DNA of 64,000 nt from Pleuronectes platessa (taxonomy: Eukaryota > Chordata > Actinopteri > Pleuronectiformes > Pleuronectidae), in assembly GCF_947347685.1 (NCBI RefSeq), contig NW_026518993.1, positions 186,001 through 250,000 of the forward strand, in the 5' to 3' direction. The notes below the pieces were generated by a model, which saw only the letters and a list, made by a program, of their open reading frames with translations, was not told the origin of the DNA and searched no databases. Position numbers and translations under genes: made by a program. This document shows positions 32,640 through 45,100 of this stretch, in pieces (position 1 is the first letter of the stretch; every line of letters starts with the position of its first letter).

Positions 32640-34727
32640 TTTCATTTATGTGCACCGCAGGGTGCGCGCCGCAAGAGATGTGCACCGCCGGAGATGTGCG
32701 CCACTGGAGATGTGCATCGCAGGAGATGTGCGCCGCAGGAGATGTGCATGCAGGAGATGTGAGCCGCAGGAGATGTACATAGCAGGAGATGTGCGCCACA
32801 GGCGATATGCGCAGCAGGAGATGTGCACCGCAGGAGATGTGCGCAGCAGGAGATGTGCACCGCAGGAGATGTGCGCAGCAGGAGATGTGCACCGCAAGAA
32901 ATGTGCGCCACAGGAGATGTGCGCCGCAGGAGATGTGCGCAGCAGGGTGTGTGCACACGTTTTTTTTATTAATTTGATTTAATAATATTTTTTTGTAAAT
33001 AAATGTTTCATTTATGTGCACCGCAGGGTGTGCGCCGCAAGAGATGTGCACCGCCGGAGATGTGCGCATTAGGAGATGTGCACCGCAGGAGATGTGCGCA
33101 GCAGGAGATGTGTGCCGCAGGAGACGTGCGCAGCAGGAGATGTGCACCACTTGGGATATTCACTGCAGGAGATGTGCGCTGCAGGAGATGTGCATGCAGG
33201 AGATGTGAGCCGCAGGAGACGTACATAGCAGGAGATGTGCGCCGCAGGCGATATGCGCAGCAGGAGATGTGTGCCGCAGTTTTTTTGTTAATTTGATTTG
33301 ATTTTTTTCTTTTTTTGTAAATAACTGTTTTATTTATGTGCAACGCATAGTTCGCAACGCAGGATGTGCGCCGCAAGAGATATGCACCGCAGGAGATTTG
33401 CAAAACAGGAGATGTGCACCACAGGAGATGTGCGCAGCAGGAGATGTGCACCGCAGGAGATGTGCGCCGCAGGAGATGTGCACCGCAGGAGATTAGCACG
33501 CAGGAGATGTGCGCTGCAGGATTTGTGCGCACAGTTTTTTTATTAATTTGAGTTAATTATTATTATTTTTTTGTAAATAAATGTTTCATTTATGTGCACC
33601 GCAGGGTGCGCGCCGCAAGAGATGTGCACCGCCGGAGATGTGCGCCACTGGAGATGTGCATCGCAGGAGATGTGCGCAGCAGGAGATTGGCATGCAGGAG
33701 GTTTGCGCCGCAGGATGTGTGCGCACAGTTTTTTTATTAATTTTATTTATGTGCATCGCATGTTCTGCAATGCAGGAGATGTGCGCAGCAGGAGATTTGA
33801 GCCGCAGGATGTGTGCGCACAGTTTTTTATTAATTTGAGTTAATTATTATAATTTTTTTGTAAATAAATGTTTCATTTATGTGCAACGAAGGGTGTGCGC
33901 CACAGGATGTGTGCCGCAAGAGATGTGCACCGCAGGAGATGTGCACCGCAGGAGATGTGCGCCTCAGGAGATGTGCACCGCAGGAGATGTGCGCCGCAAG
34001 AGATATGCACTGCCGGAGATGTGCGCAGCAGGAGATGTGCACCGCAAGAGATGTGCGCCGCAAGAGATGTGCGCCACAGGAGATGTGCGCAGCAGGAGAT
34101 GTGCACCGCAGGAGATGTAAACCGCAGGAGATATGCGCCGCAGGAGATGAGTGCCACAGGAGATGTGCGCCGCAGGATGTGTGGGCACATTTATTTTATT
34201 AATTTGAGTTAATTATTATAATTTTTTTGTAAATAAATGTTTCATTTATGTGCAACGAAGGGTGTGCGCCGCAGAATGTGCGCCGAAAGAGATATGCACC
34301 GCCGGAGATGTTCGCAGCAGGAGATGTGCACCGCAGGAGATGTACACCGCAGGAGATGTGCGCAGCAGGAGATGTGCACCGCAGGAGATTTGTACGCAGG
34401 AGATATGCGCCGCAGGAGATGAGTGCCGCAAGAGATGTGCGCCGCAGGATGTGTGCGGAGATGTGCACCGCAGGAGATGTGCGCCGCAGGATGTGCGCCG
34501 CTAGAGATATGCACCGCAGGAGATGTGCGCAACAGGAGATGTGCACCACAGGAGATGTGCGTAGCAGGAGATTTGCACCGCAGGAGATGTGCGCCGCAGG
34601 AAATGTGCACCGCAGGAGATGTGCACGCAGGAGATTAGCACGCAGGAGATGTGCGCTGCAGGATTTGTGCGCACAGTTTTTTTATTAATTTGAGTTAATT
34701 ATTATTATTTTTTTGTAAATAAATGTT
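32640..34727. repeat. Triplicated segment, copy 1 (2.1 kb)
   Basis: Landmarks at 32642, 33003, 33581, 33868 and 34237 recur 2086-2101 bp later, and again about 2515 bp after that. This copy lacks a 414-bp part at about 34480 that copy 2 has, probably through exchange between CGCAGGAGATG repeats. Its last block therefore jumps from the GTGTGCGGAGATG unit to the GCCGCTAGAGATATG unit. Confidence 0.82.
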
Positions 34728-37242
34728 TCATTTATGTGCACCGCAGGGTGCGCGCCGCAAGAGATGTGCACCGCCGGAGATGTGCGCCACTGGAGATGTG
34801 CATCGCAGGAGATGTGCGCCGCAGGAGATGTGCATGCAGGAGATGTGAGCCGCAGGAGATGTACATAGCAGGAGATGTGCGCCACAGGCGATATGCGCAG
34901 CAGGAGATGTGCACCGCAGGAGATGTGCGCAGCAGGAGATGTGCACCGCAGGAGATGTGCGCAGCAGGAGATGTGCACCGCAAGAAATGTGCGCCACAGG
35001 AGATGTGCGCCGCAGGAGATGTGCGCAGCAGGGTGTGTGCACACGTTTTTTTTATTAATTTGATTTAATAATATTTTTTTGTAAATAAATGTTTCATTTA
35101 TGTGCACCGCAGGGTGTGCGCCGCAAGAGATGTGCACCGCCGGAGATGTGCGCATTAGGAGATGTGCACCGCAGGAGATGTGCGCAGCAGGAGATGTGTG
35201 CCGCAGGAGACGTGCGCAGCAGGAGATGTGCACCACTTGGGATATTCACTGCAGGAGATGTGCGCTGCAGGAGATGTGCATGCAGGAGATGTGAGCCGCA
35301 GGAGACGTACATAGCAGGAGATGTGCGCCGCAGGCGATATGCGCAGCAGGAGATGTGTGCCGCAGTTTTTTTGTTAATTTGATTTGATTTTTTTCTTTTT
35401 TTGTAAATAACTGTTTTATTTATGTGCAACGCATAGTTCGCAACGGAGGATGTGCGCCGCAAGAGATATGCACCGCAGGAGATGTGCACAACAGGAGATG
35501 TGCACCACAGGAGATGTGCGCAGCAGGAGATGTGCACCGCAGGAGATGTGCGCCGCAGGAGATGTGCACCGCAGGAGATGTGCACGCAGGAGATTAGCAC
35601 GCAGGAGATGTGCGCTGCAGGATTTGTGCGCATAGTTTTTTTATTAATTTGAGTTAATTATTATTATTTTTTTGTAAATAAATGTTTCATTTATGTGCAC
35701 CGCAGGGTGCGCGCCGCAAGAGATGTGCACCGCCGGAGATGTGCGCCACTGGAGATGTGCATCACAGGAGATGTGCGCAGCAGGAGATTGGCATGCAGGA
35801 GGTTTGCGCCGCAGGATGTGTGCGCACAGTTTTTTTATTAATTTTATTTATGTGCATCGCATGTTCTGCAATGCAGGAGATGTGCGCAGCAGGAGATTTG
35901 AGCCGCAGGATGTGTGCGCACAGTTTTTTATTAATTTGAGTTAATTATTATAATTTTTTTGTAAATAAATGTTTCATTTATGTGCAACGAAGGGTGTGCG
36001 CCGCAGGATGTGTGCCGCAAGAGATGTGCACCGCAGGAGATGTGCACCGCAGGAGATGTGCGCCTCAGGAGATGTGCACCGCAGGAGATGTGCGCCGCAA
36101 GAGATATGCACTGCCGGAGATGTGCGCAGCAGGAGATGTGCACCGCAAGAGATGTGCGCCGCAAGAGATGTGCGCCACAGGAGATGTGCGCAGCAGGAGA
36201 TGTGCACCGCAGGAGATGTAAACCGCAGGAGATATGCGCCGCAGGAGATGAGTGCCACAGGAGATGTGCGCCGCAGGATGTGTGGGCACATTTATTTTAT
36301 TAATTTGAGTTAATTATTATAATTTTTTTGTAAATAAATGTTTCATTTATGTGCAACGAAGGGTGTGCGCCGCAGAATGTGCGCCGCAAGAGATATGCAC
36401 CGCCGGAGATGTTCGCAGCAGGAGATGTGCACCGCAGGAGATGTACACCGCAGGAGATGTGCGCAGCAGGAGATGTGCACCGCAGGAGATTTGTACGCAG
36501 GAGATATGCGCCGCAGGAGATGAGTGCCGCAAGAGATGTGCGCCGCAGGATGTGTGCGGAGATGTGCACCGCAGGAGATGTGCGCAGCAGGAGATGTGCC
36601 CCGCAGGAGATATGCGATGCAGGACATGTGCACCGTAGGAGATGTGCGCAGCAGGAGATTGGCACGCAGGAGATGTGCGCCGCAGGATGTGTGCGCACAG
36701 TTTTTTTATTAATTTTATTTCTGTGCATCGCATGTTCTGCAATGCAGGAGATGTGCGCAGCAGGAGATTTGCGCCGCAGGATGTGTGCGCACAGTTTTTT
36801 TATTAATTTGACTTAATTATTATAATTTTTTTGTAAATAAATGTTTCATTTATGTGCAACGAAGGGTGTGCGCCGCAGGATGTGTGCCGCAAGAGATGTG
36901 CACCGCCGGAGATGTGCGCAGCAGGAGATGTGCACCACAGGAGATGTGCACCGCAGGAGATGTGCGCCTCAGGAGATGTGCACCGCAGGAGATGTGCGCC
37001 GCAGGATGTGCGCCGCTAGAGATATGCACCGCAGGAGATGTGCGCAACAGGAGATGTGCACCACAGGAGATGTGCGTAGCAGGAGATGTGCACCGCAGGA
37101 GATGTGCGCCGCAGGAAATGTGCACCGCAGGAGATGTGCACGCAGGAGATTAGCACGCAGGAGATGTGCGCTGCAGGATTTGTGCGCACAGTTTTTTTAT
37201 TAATTTGAGTTAATTATTATTATTTTTTTGTAAATAAATGTT
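34728..37242. repeat. Triplicated segment, copy 2 (2.5 kb)
   Basis: This is the fullest of the three copies, with landmarks at 35089, 35682, 35969, 36338 and 36841. It is nearly identical to its neighbours, including shared rare variants such as ACGTACATAG and GATATTCACTG. Confidence 0.82.
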
Positions 37243-39530
37243 TCATTTATTTGCACCGCAGGGTGCGCGCCGCAAGAGATGTGCACCGCCGGAGATGTGC
37301 GCCACTGGAGATGTGCATCGCAGGAGATGTGCGCCGCAGGAGATGTGCATGCAGGAGATGTGAGCCGCAGGAGATGTACATAGCAGGAGATGTGCGCCAC
37401 AGGCGATATGCGCAGCAGGAGATGTGCACCGCAGGAGATGTGCGCAGCAGGAGATGTGCACCGCAGGAGATGTGCGCAGCAGGAGATGTGCACCGCAAGA
37501 AATGTGCGCCACAGGAGATGTGCGCCGCAGGAGATGTGCGCAGCAGGGTGTGTGCACACGTTTTTTTTATTAATTTGATTTAATAATATTTTTTTGTAAA
37601 TAAATGTTTCATTTATGTGCACCGCAGGGTGTGCGCCGCAAGAGATGTGCACCGCCGGAGATGTGCGCATTAGGAGATGTGCACCGCAGGAGATGTGCGC
37701 AGCAGGAGATGTGTGCCGCAGGAGACGTGCGCAGCAGGAGATGTGCACCACTTGGGATATTCACTGCAGGAGATGTGCGCTGCAGGAGATGTGCATGCAG
37801 GAGATGTGAGCCGCAGGAGACGTACATAGCAGGAGATGTGCGCCGCAGGCGATATGCGCAGCAGGAGATGTGTGCCGCAGTTTTTTTGTTAATTTGATTT
37901 GATTTTTTTCTTTTTTTGTAAATAACTGTTTTATTTATGTGCAACGCATAGTTCGCAACGCAGGATGTGCGCCGCAAGAGATATGCACCGCAGGAGATGT
38001 GCACAACAGGAGATGTGCACCACAGGAGATGTGCGCAGCAGGAGATGTGCACCGCAGGAGATGTGCGCCGCAGGAGATGTGCACCGCAGGAGATGTGCAC
38101 GCAGGAGATTAGCACGCAGGAGATGTGCGCTGCAGGATTTGTGCGCACAGTTTTTTTATTAATTTGAGTTAATTATTATTATTTTTTTGTAAATAAATGT
38201 TTCATTTATGTGCACCGCAGGGTGCGCGCCGCAAGAGATGTGCACCGCCGGAGATGTGCGCCACTGGAGATGTGCATCGCAGGAGATGTGCGCAGCAGGA
38301 GATTGGCATGCAGGAGGTTTGCGCCGCAGGATGTGTGCGCACAGTTTTTTTATTAATTTTATTTATGTGCATCGCATGTTCTGCAATGCAGGAGATGTGC
38401 GCAGCAGGAGATTTGAGCCGCAGGATGTGTGCGCACAGTTTTTTATTAATTTGAGTTAATTATTATAATTTTTTTGTAAATAAATGTTTCATTTATGTGC
38501 AACGAAGGGTGTGCGCCGCAGGATGTGTGCCGCAAGAGATGTGCACCGCAGGAGATGTGCACCGCAGGAGATGTGCGCCTCAGGAGATGTGCACCGCAGG
38601 AGATGTGCGCCGCAAGAGATATGCACTGCCGGAGATGTGCGCAGCAGGAGATGTGCACCGCAAGAGATGTGCGCCGCAGGAGATGTGCACCGCAGGAGAT
38701 GTGTACGCAGGGGATATGCGCCGCAGGAGATGAGTGCCGCAGGCGATGTGCGCCGCAGGATGTGTGCCACAGGAGATGTGCGCCGCAGGATGTGTGCGCA
38801 CATTTATTTTATTAATTTGAGTTAATTATTATAATTTTTTTGTAAATAAATGTTTCATTTATGTGCAACGAAGGGTGTGCGCCGCAGAATGTGCGCCGCA
38901 AGAGATATGCACCGCCGGAGATGTTCGCAGCAGGAGATGTGCACCGCAGAAGATGTACACCGCAGGAGATGTGCGCAGCAGGAGATGTGCACCGCAGGAG
39001 ATTTGTACGCAGGAGATATGCGCCGCAGGAGATGAGTGCCGCAAGAGATGTGCGCCGCAGGATGTGTGCGGAGATGTGCACCGCAGGAGATGTGCGCAGC
39101 AGGAGATGTGCCCCGCAGGAGATGTGCGATGCAGGACATGTGCACCGTAGGAGATGTGCGCAGCAGGAGATTGGCACGCAGGAGATGTGTGCCGCAGGAT
39201 GTGTGCGCACAGTTTTTTTATTAATTTTATTTCTGTGCATCGCATGTTCTGCAATGCAGGAGATGTGCGCAGCAGGAGATTTGCGCCGCAGGATGTGTGC
39301 GCACAGTTTTTTTATTAATTTGACTTAATTATTATAATTTTTTTGTAAATAAATGTTTCATTTATGTGCAACGAAGGGTGTGCGCCGCAGGATGTGTGCC
39401 GCAAGAGATGTGCACCGCCGGAGATGTGCGCAGCAGGAGATGTGCACCACAGGAGATGTGCACCGCAGGAGATGTGCGCCTCAGGAGATGTGCACCGCAG
39501 GAGATGTGCGCCGCAGGATGTGCGCCGCTA
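37243..39530. repeat. Triplicated segment, copy 3 (2.3 kb)
   Basis: It matches copy 2 with an offset of 2512-2515 bp until about 39530, where copy 2 reads GATATGCACCGCAGG and this copy reads GATATGCAACGCCGC. Its distal part is also the start of the next 1.7-kb duplication. Confidence 0.8.
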
Positions 39531-42100
39531 GAGATATGCAACGCCGCAGTTGTGCGCAGCAGGAGATGTGCACCGCTGGAGATGTACACCGCAGGAGATG
39601 TGCGCAGCAGGAGATGTGCACCGCAGGAGATGTGTACGCAGGAGATATGCGCCGCAGGAGATGAGTGCCGCAGGCGATGTGCGCCGCAGGATGTGTGCGC
39701 ACATTTTTTTTAGGAATTTGAGTTAATTATTATTATTTTTTGTAAATAAATGTTTCATTTATGTGCACCGCAGGGTGTGCGATGCAGGATTTTCACCGCA
39801 GGAGATTTGTGTAGCAGGAGATGTGAGCCACTGGAGATGTGCACCGCAGGAGATATGCACGCAGGAGATGTGCGCCGCAGGATGTGTGCGCAAAGTTTTT
39901 TTATTATTTTATTTATGTGCATCGCATGTTTTGCAACACAGGAGATGTGCGCAGCAGGAGATTTGCGCCGCAGGATGTGTGCGCACAGTTTTGTTATTAA
40001 TTTGAGTTAATTATTATAATTTTTTTGTAAATAAATGTTTCATTTATGTGCAACGCAGGGTGTGCGCCGCAGGATGTGTGCCGCAAGAGATGTGCACCAC
40101 AGGAGATGTGCGCAGCAGGAGATGTGCACTGCAGGAGATGTGCGCAGCAGGAGATGTGCACCGCAGGAGATGTACACCGCAGGAGATGTGCGCAGCAGGA
40201 GATGTGCACCGCAGGAGATTTGTACGCAGGAGATGTGCGCAGCAGGAGATGTGCACCGCAGGAGATGTGCGCAGCAGGAGATGTGCACCGCAGGAGATGT
40301 GCGCAGCAGGAGATGTGCACCGCAAGAGATGTGCGCCGCAAGAGATGTGCGCCACAGGAGATGTGCGCAGCAGGAGATGTGCACCGCAGGAGATGTGTAC
40401 GCAGGGGATATGCGCCGCAGGAGATGAGTGCCGCAGGCGATGTGCGCCGCAGGATGTGTGCCACAGGAGATGTGCGCCGCAGGATGTGTGCGCACATTTA
40501 TTTTATTAATTTGAGTTAATTATTATAATTTTTTTGTAAATAAATGTTTCATTTATGTGCAACGAAGGGTGTGCGCCGCAGAATGTGCGCCGCAAGAGAT
40601 ATGCACCGCCGGAGATGTTCGCAGCAGGAGATGTGCACCGCAGAAGATGTACACCGCAGGAGATGTGCGCAGCAGGAGATGTGCACCGCAGGAGATTTGT
40701 ACGCAGGAGATATGCGCCGCAGGAGATGAGTGCCGCAAGAGATGTGCGCCGCAGGATGTGTGCGGAGATGTGCACCGCAGGAGATGTGCGCAGCAGGAGA
40801 TGTGCCCCGCAGGAGATGTGCGATGCAGGACATGTGCACCGTAGGAGATGTGCGCAGCAGGAGATTGGCACGCAGGAGATGTGTGCCGCAGGAGATGTGT
40901 GCCGCAGGATGTGTGCGCACAGTTTTTTTATTAATTTTATTTCTGTGCATCGCATGTTCTGCAATGCAGGAGATGTGCGCAGCAGGAGATTTGCGCCGCA
41001 GGATGTGTGCGCACAGTTTTTTTATTAATTTGACTTAATCATTATAATTTTTTTGTAAATAAATGTTTCATTTATGTGCAACGAAGGGTGTGCGCCGCAG
41101 GATGTGTGCCGCAAGAGATGTGCACCGCCGGAGATGTGCGCAGCAGGAGATGTGCACCACAGGAGATGTGCACCGCAGGAGATGTGCGCCTCAGGAGATG
41201 TGCACCGCAGGAGATGTGCGCCGCAGGATGTGCGCCGCTAGAGATATGCAACGCCGCAGTTGTGCGCAGCAGGAGATGTGCACCGCTGGAGATGTACACC
41301 GCAGGAGATGTGCGCAGCAGGAGATGTGCACCGCAGGAGATGTGTACGCAGGAGATATGCGCCGCAGGAGATGAGTGCCGCAGGCGATGTGCGCCGCAGG
41401 ATGTGTGCGCACATTTTTTTTTAGGAATTTGAGTTAATTATTATTATTTTTTGTAAATAAATGTTTCATTTATGTGCACCGCAGGGTGTGCGATGCAGGA
41501 TTTTCACCGCAGGAGATTTGTGTAGCAGGAGATGTGAGCCACTGGAGATGTGCAACGCAGGAGATATGCACGCAGGAGATGTGCGCCGCAGGATGTGTGC
41601 GCAAAGTTTTTTTATTATTTTATTTATGTGCATCGCATGTTTTGCAACACAGGAGATGTGCGCAGCAGGAGATTTGCGCCGCAGGATGTGTGCGCACAGT
41701 TTTGTTATTAATTTGAGTTAATTATTATAATTTTTTTGTAAATAAATGTTTCATTTATGTGCAACGCAGGGTGTGCGCCGCAGGATGTGTGCCGCAAGAG
41801 ATGTGCACCACAGGAGATGTGCGCAGCAGGAGATGTGCACTGCAGGAGATGTGCGCAGCAGGAGATGTGCACCGCAGGAGAATTACACCGCAGGAGATGT
41901 GCGCAGCAGGAGATGTGCACCGCAGGAGATTTGTACGCAGGAGATGTGCGCAGCAGGAGATGTGCACCGCAGGATATGTGCGCAGCAGGAGATGTGCACC
42001 GCAGGAGATGTGCGCAGCAGGAGATGTGCACCGCAAGAGATGTGCGCCGCAAGAGATGTGCGCCACAGGAGATGTGCGCAGCAGGAGATGTGCACCGCAG
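38675..42100. repeat. Tandem duplication, period about 1.7 kb
   Basis: Landmarks at 38850, 39353, 39750 and 40035 recur at 40544, 41063, 41461 and 41746 (offsets 1694, 1710, 1711, 1711). The 16-bp step is one extra unit near 40885 and the 1-bp step is one extra T near 41415. Both are typical replication-slippage events after duplication. Confidence 0.85.
40225..40330. repeat. Exemplar of the 16-bp unit in 32-bp dimer form
   Basis: Two unit variants alternate strictly here. One has GTGCGCAGCA, containing the palindrome TGCGCA; the other has GTGCACCGCA, containing the palindrome GTGCAC. Both share GGAGAT. The same dimer pattern recurs near 28440-28530, 30340-30425, 44660-44755, 55970-56065 and 59260-59325. 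Single-base-deleted 15-bp forms (CACGCA, TACGCA) shift the phase elsewhere. Confidence 0.85.
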
Positions 42101-45100
42101 GAGATGTGTACGCAGGAGATATGCGCCGCAGGAGATGAGTGCCGCAGGCGATGTGCGCCGCAGGATGTGTGCGCACATTTTTTTTAGGAATTTGAGTTAA
42201 TTATTATTATTTTTTGTAAATAAATGTTTCATTTATGTGCACCGCAGGGTGTGCGATGCAGGATTTTCACCGCAGGAGATTTGTGTAGCTGGAGATGTGC
42301 GCCACTGGAGATGTGCACCGCAGGAGATATGCACGCAGGAGATGTGCGCCGCAGGATGTGTGCGCAAAGTTTTTTTATTATTTTATTTATGTGCATCGCA
42401 TGTTTTGCAACACAGGAGATGTGCGCAGCAGGAGATTTGCGCCGCAGGATGTGTGCGCACAGTTTTGTTATTAATTTGAGTTAATTATTATAATTTTTTT
42501 GTAAATAAATGTTTCATTTATGTGCAACACAGGGTGTGCGCCGCAGGATGTGCGCCGCAAGAGATGTGCACCACAGGAGATGTGCGCAGCAGGAGATGTG
42601 CACTGCAGGAGATGTGCGCAGCAGGAGATGTGCACCGCAAGAGATGTGCGCCGCAGGAGATGTGCGGCGCAAGAGATGTGCACGCAGGAGATGTGCGCAG
42701 CAGGAGATGTGCACCGCAGGAGATGTGCGCAGCAGGAGATGTGCACCGCAGGAGATGTGCGCCGCAGGAGATGTGCGCAGCAGGGTGTGTGCACACGTTT
42801 TTTTTATTAATTTGATTTAATAATATTTTTTTGTAAATAAATGTTTCATTTATGTACACCGCAGGGTGTGCGCCGCAAGAGATGTGCACCGCCGGAGATG
42901 TGCGCATTAGGAGATGTGCACCGCAGGAGATGTGCGCAGCAGGAGATGTGTGCCGCAGGAGACGTGCGCAGCAGGAGATGTGCACCACTTGGGATATTCA
43001 CTGCAGGAGATTTGCGCTGCAGGAGATGTGCATGCAGGAGATGTGAGCCCAGGAGACGTACATAGCAGGAGATGTGCGCCGCAGGCGATATGCGCAGCAA
43101 GAGATGTGTGCCGCAGTTTTTTTATAAATTTGATTTGATTTTTTTCTTTTTTTGTAAATAACTGTTTCATTTATGTGCAACGCATAGTTCGCAACGCAGG
43201 ATGTGCGCCGCAAGAGATATGCACCGCAGGAGATGTGCGCAACAGGAGATGTGCACCACAGGAGATGTGCGCAGCAGGAGATGTGCACCGCAGGAGATGT
43301 GCACGCAGGAGATTAGCACGCAGGAGATGTGCGCTGCAGGATTTGTGCGCACAGTTTTTTTATTAATTTGAGTTAATTATTATTATTTTTTTGTAAATAA
43401 ATGTTTCATTTATGTGCACCGCAGGGTGCGCGCCGCAAGAGATGTGCACCGCCGGAGATGTGCGCCACTGGAGATGTGCATCGCAGGATATGTGCGCCGC
43501 AGGAGATGTGCATGCAGGAGATGTGAGCCGCAGGAGATGTACATAGCAGGAGATGTGCGCCGCAGGCGATATGCGCAGCAAGAGATGTGTGCCGCAGTTT
43601 TTTTATTAATTTGATTTGATTTTTTGATTTTTTTGTAAATAAATGTTTCATTTATGTGCAACGCAAGGTGTGCGCCGCAGGATGTGCGCCGCAAGAGATG
43701 TGCACCGCAGGAGATGTGCGCAGCAAGAGATGTGCGCCGCAGGAGATATGCGGCGCAAGAGATGTGCACGCAGGAGATGTACGCAGCAGGAGATGTGCAC
43801 CGCAGGAGATGTGCGCAGCAGGAGATGTGCACCGCAGGAGATGTGCGCAGCAGGAGATGTGCACCGCAAGAGATGTGGGCCGCAAGAGATGTGCGCCACA
43901 GGAGATGTGCGCCGCAGGAGATGTGCGCAGCAGGAGATGTGCACCACTTGAGATATGCACTGCAGGAGATGTGCACAGGAAATGTGCGCTGCAGGATGTG
44001 CGCCGCAAGAGATTTGCACCGCCGGAGATGTGGGCAGCAGGAGATGTGCACCGCAGGAGATGTACAACGCAGGAGATGTGCGCAGCAGGAGATGTGCACC
44101 GCAGGAGATGTGTACACAGGAGATATGCGCCGCAGGAGATGTGCGCAGCAGGAGATGTGCACCACTTGAGATATGCACTGCAGGAGATGTGCACAGGAAA
44201 TGTGCGCTGCAGGACATGTACATAGCAGGAGATGTACATAGCAGGAGATGTGCGCCGCAGGCAATATGCGCATCAGGAGATGTGTGCCGCAGTTTTTTAT
44301 TAATTTGATTTGATTTTTTAATTTTTTTGTAAATAACTGTTTTATTCATGTGCAACGCAGGGTTCGCAACGCAGGATGTGCGCCACAAGAGATATGCACC
44401 GCAGGAGATGTAAGCAACAGGAAATGTGCACCACAGGAGATGTGCGCAGCAGGAGATGTGCACCGCAGGAGATGTGTGCCGCAGGAGATGTGCACCGCAG
44501 GAGATGTGCACGCAGGAGATTAGCACGCAGGAGATGTGCGCCGCAGGATGTGTGCACTGCAGGAGATGTGCGCAGCAGGAGATGTGCACCGCAGGAGATG
44601 TACACCGCAGGAGATGTGCGCAGCAGGAGATGTGCACCGCAGGAGATTTGTACGCAGGAGATGTGCGCAGCAGGAGATGTGCACCGCAGGAGATGTGCGC
44701 AGCAGGAGATGTGCACCGCAGGAGATGTGCGCAGCAGGAGATGTGCACCGCAAGAGATGTGCGCCGCAAGAAATGTGCGCCACAGGAGATGTGCGCCGCA
44801 GGAGATGTGCGCAGCAGGGTGTGTGCACACGTTTTTTTTATTAACTTGATTTAATAATATTTTTTTGTAAATAAATGTTTCATTTATGTGCACCACAGGG
44901 TGTGCGCCGCAAGAGATGTGTGCCGCAGGAGACGTGCGCAGGAGGAGATGTGCACCACTTGGGATATTCACTGCAGGAGATGTGCGCTGCAGGAGATGTG
45001 CATGCAGGAGATGTGAGCAGCAGGAGACGTACATAGCAGGAGATGTGCGCCGCAGGCGATATGCGCAGCAGGAGATGTGTGCCGCAGTTTTTTTATTAAT

